A program made the position numbers and the translations under genes. From NCBI RefSeq assembly GCF_033958435.1, contig NC_134144.1:11216010-11280009 (forward strand): a stretch of DNA of 64,000 nt. The letters run 5' to 3'. Shown piece by piece: positions 62,906 to 64,000 of this stretch. Source of the stretch: Carettochelys insculpta. Taxonomy: Eukaryota > Chordata > Testudines > Carettochelyidae. Position 1 is the stretch's first letter; each line of letters opens with the position of its first letter. The notes beneath the pieces are model-generated. The model saw nothing but the letters and a program-made list of their open reading frames with translations, was not told where the DNA came from and made no database searches.

Positions 62906-63366
62906 CTAATGTCGTAATCAGTAGATCAAGCTGGTATTTTTTATTCTCTTTCTCAAACTCTCATTTTCCTAGTTCTCAAACTATTTTGTAACTGGAATCT
63001 AAAGTAACAGAATCATTACCTAATCTGAACAGACGTCAATTCACTGCAATTGACGACAGACAAATGAACAAAGCTAACAAAAAACAAAAGCTATTTTTGT
63101 CATTCAAGTAAGTAGGTGAAACCGTACGTAGAGGGGGCAGATGTACAGATGTTTTGCAGTTATTCTCATAGTAGAACCGTACTCAAGAGACAATTTTCTA
63201 CTAAAAGTGTAAGAGTTCCGTACTTTGGATTATCTCATAAATCAACAACACAATCTCAACAAAGGATAAGCGATGCATACCTGACACAGTCTCCAACTAA
63301 TGAATTCCACTTCCTGACAAATCTAGCCTGTGCAGTAACAAGGTCCATAAGTAAATAAAAGGAATG

Positions 63367-63684
63367 TACAGGTTAAACCTCTCTAGTCTGGCACTCCCAA
63401 GAACTAACTGGTGCCAAACAAGAGAATTTGCTGGATCCCAGAGGGTCAATATTGTTTAGCAGTCTTATACTTTCACTGCTTACTTAGAAGAGATTTGGGG
63501 TAAATCACAGCTAATTAACAGCACACAACACTGAGCACCAGGACTGGTGTCTGTAAACAACTTCATGGGACCATGAGAAATTTAACCACAGCCATGATAA
63601 GTGGCCATCCAGCTAACTAAAATCATACTGGATTAGGGATGTTGCCAAACGAGAAAGTCCTGGACTAGAGAGGTTAAACCTGTA
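63367..63684 (+). mobile_element. Tigger/pogo-like MITE, family 1
   Basis: The best-preserved ends of the family: TACAGGTTAAACCTCTCTAG at the start and CTAGAGAGGTTAAACCTGTA at the end, near-perfect inverted repeats of about 20 bases with terminal TA. The interior has a deletion relative to the copy at 29526. Confidence 0.8.
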
Positions 63685-64000
63685 GTAAATCTAGCAATTT
63701 AATAGCAATACAGACTTCGTATTTCTGGTGCTGAAAAGGCTTTTGCCTTCGTATAGGGTTGGCAATAGTAACATGAATAGAACTATCAGAATTTGAGATC
63801 ATATTGCGCCTTTTATACTCACATATATGCCTAGATTTGAAGAACTTCTGAATCACCTGCTCTCTGACATAACAGAGACCTTAGATTCACACCTCAATTT
63901 CTGTAGGAAACCCAGAACTTTGAGCTGAGCATATTAGCTCAAACAAAAGACATAAGGCATTCAATCACAATAATCAAATCAGGAGCTGAGAAATAATACA

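Larger units (their letters stand above)
60915..64000 (-). other. Upstream PARD3B intron (partial)
   Basis: Sequence before exon a in transcript direction. It contains a tRNA-headed SINE (61235-61423), a short CR1 3' end (62808-62905) and a Tigger-like MITE (63367-63684). No earlier PARD3B exon is recognised; 61424-62807 shows nothing to name. Confidence 0.6.

Overview
The window is vertebrate nuclear DNA: AT-rich, intron-dominated, with short exons bounded by GT-AG splice sites and many decayed interspersed repeats. The repeat mix is CR1 LINEs, MIR-type SINEs, a tRNA-headed SINE with a CR1-like tail, and many small DNA transposons, without L1 or Alu. That points to a sauropsid, most probably a turtle (an inference from repeat types; no species marker is visible). 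There is no bacterial gene organisation.

The main gene is PARD3B (PAR-3-like polarity scaffold) on the minus strand. Seven exons are present, in transcript order 60914-60823, 43772-43686, 38121-37996, 32350-32007, 24028-23889, 22822-22694 and 6675-6490. They total 1104 bases (368 codons) with every exon phase compatible, and cover a linker, PDZ1, a second linker, PDZ2 and the first part of PDZ3. The 5' part of the gene lies beyond 64000 and the rest of PDZ3 and the C-terminal half lie before position 1.

The most interesting observation is a candidate second gene on the same strand, nested in the 17-kb PARD3B intron between 43773 and 60822. Five exon-like segments (55638-55614, 53494-53454, 52580-52403, 51870-51773, 51647-51528) join in frame into a 153-residue protein. 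It has a good Kozak start, a long hydrophobic segment, a stop codon, and an AATAAA signal 57 bases after the stop codon. I do not recognise the protein; it is a prediction.

The rest is repeats. (1) A MITE family with termini near GGNNTGTCTACAC and 3-base target duplications (PIF/Harbinger-like), with at least eight near-complete copies, one nested in another. (2) Four 320-base pogo/Tigger-like MITEs with TA duplications, plus two of a second Tigger-like family. (3) hAT-like elements with 8-base duplications, clearest at 20064-20877, 45011-45291 and 49147-49943. (4) CR1 fragments, several interrupted by later insertions. (5) Two inverted copies of a 0.75-kb LTR-like sequence near 10.5-11.3 and 14.6-15.3 kb. 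(6) A short repeat carrying a hammerhead-ribozyme-like core, best seen at 34058-34190. (7) Two non-CR1 LINE fragments. Repeat edges without a stated target duplication are approximate.
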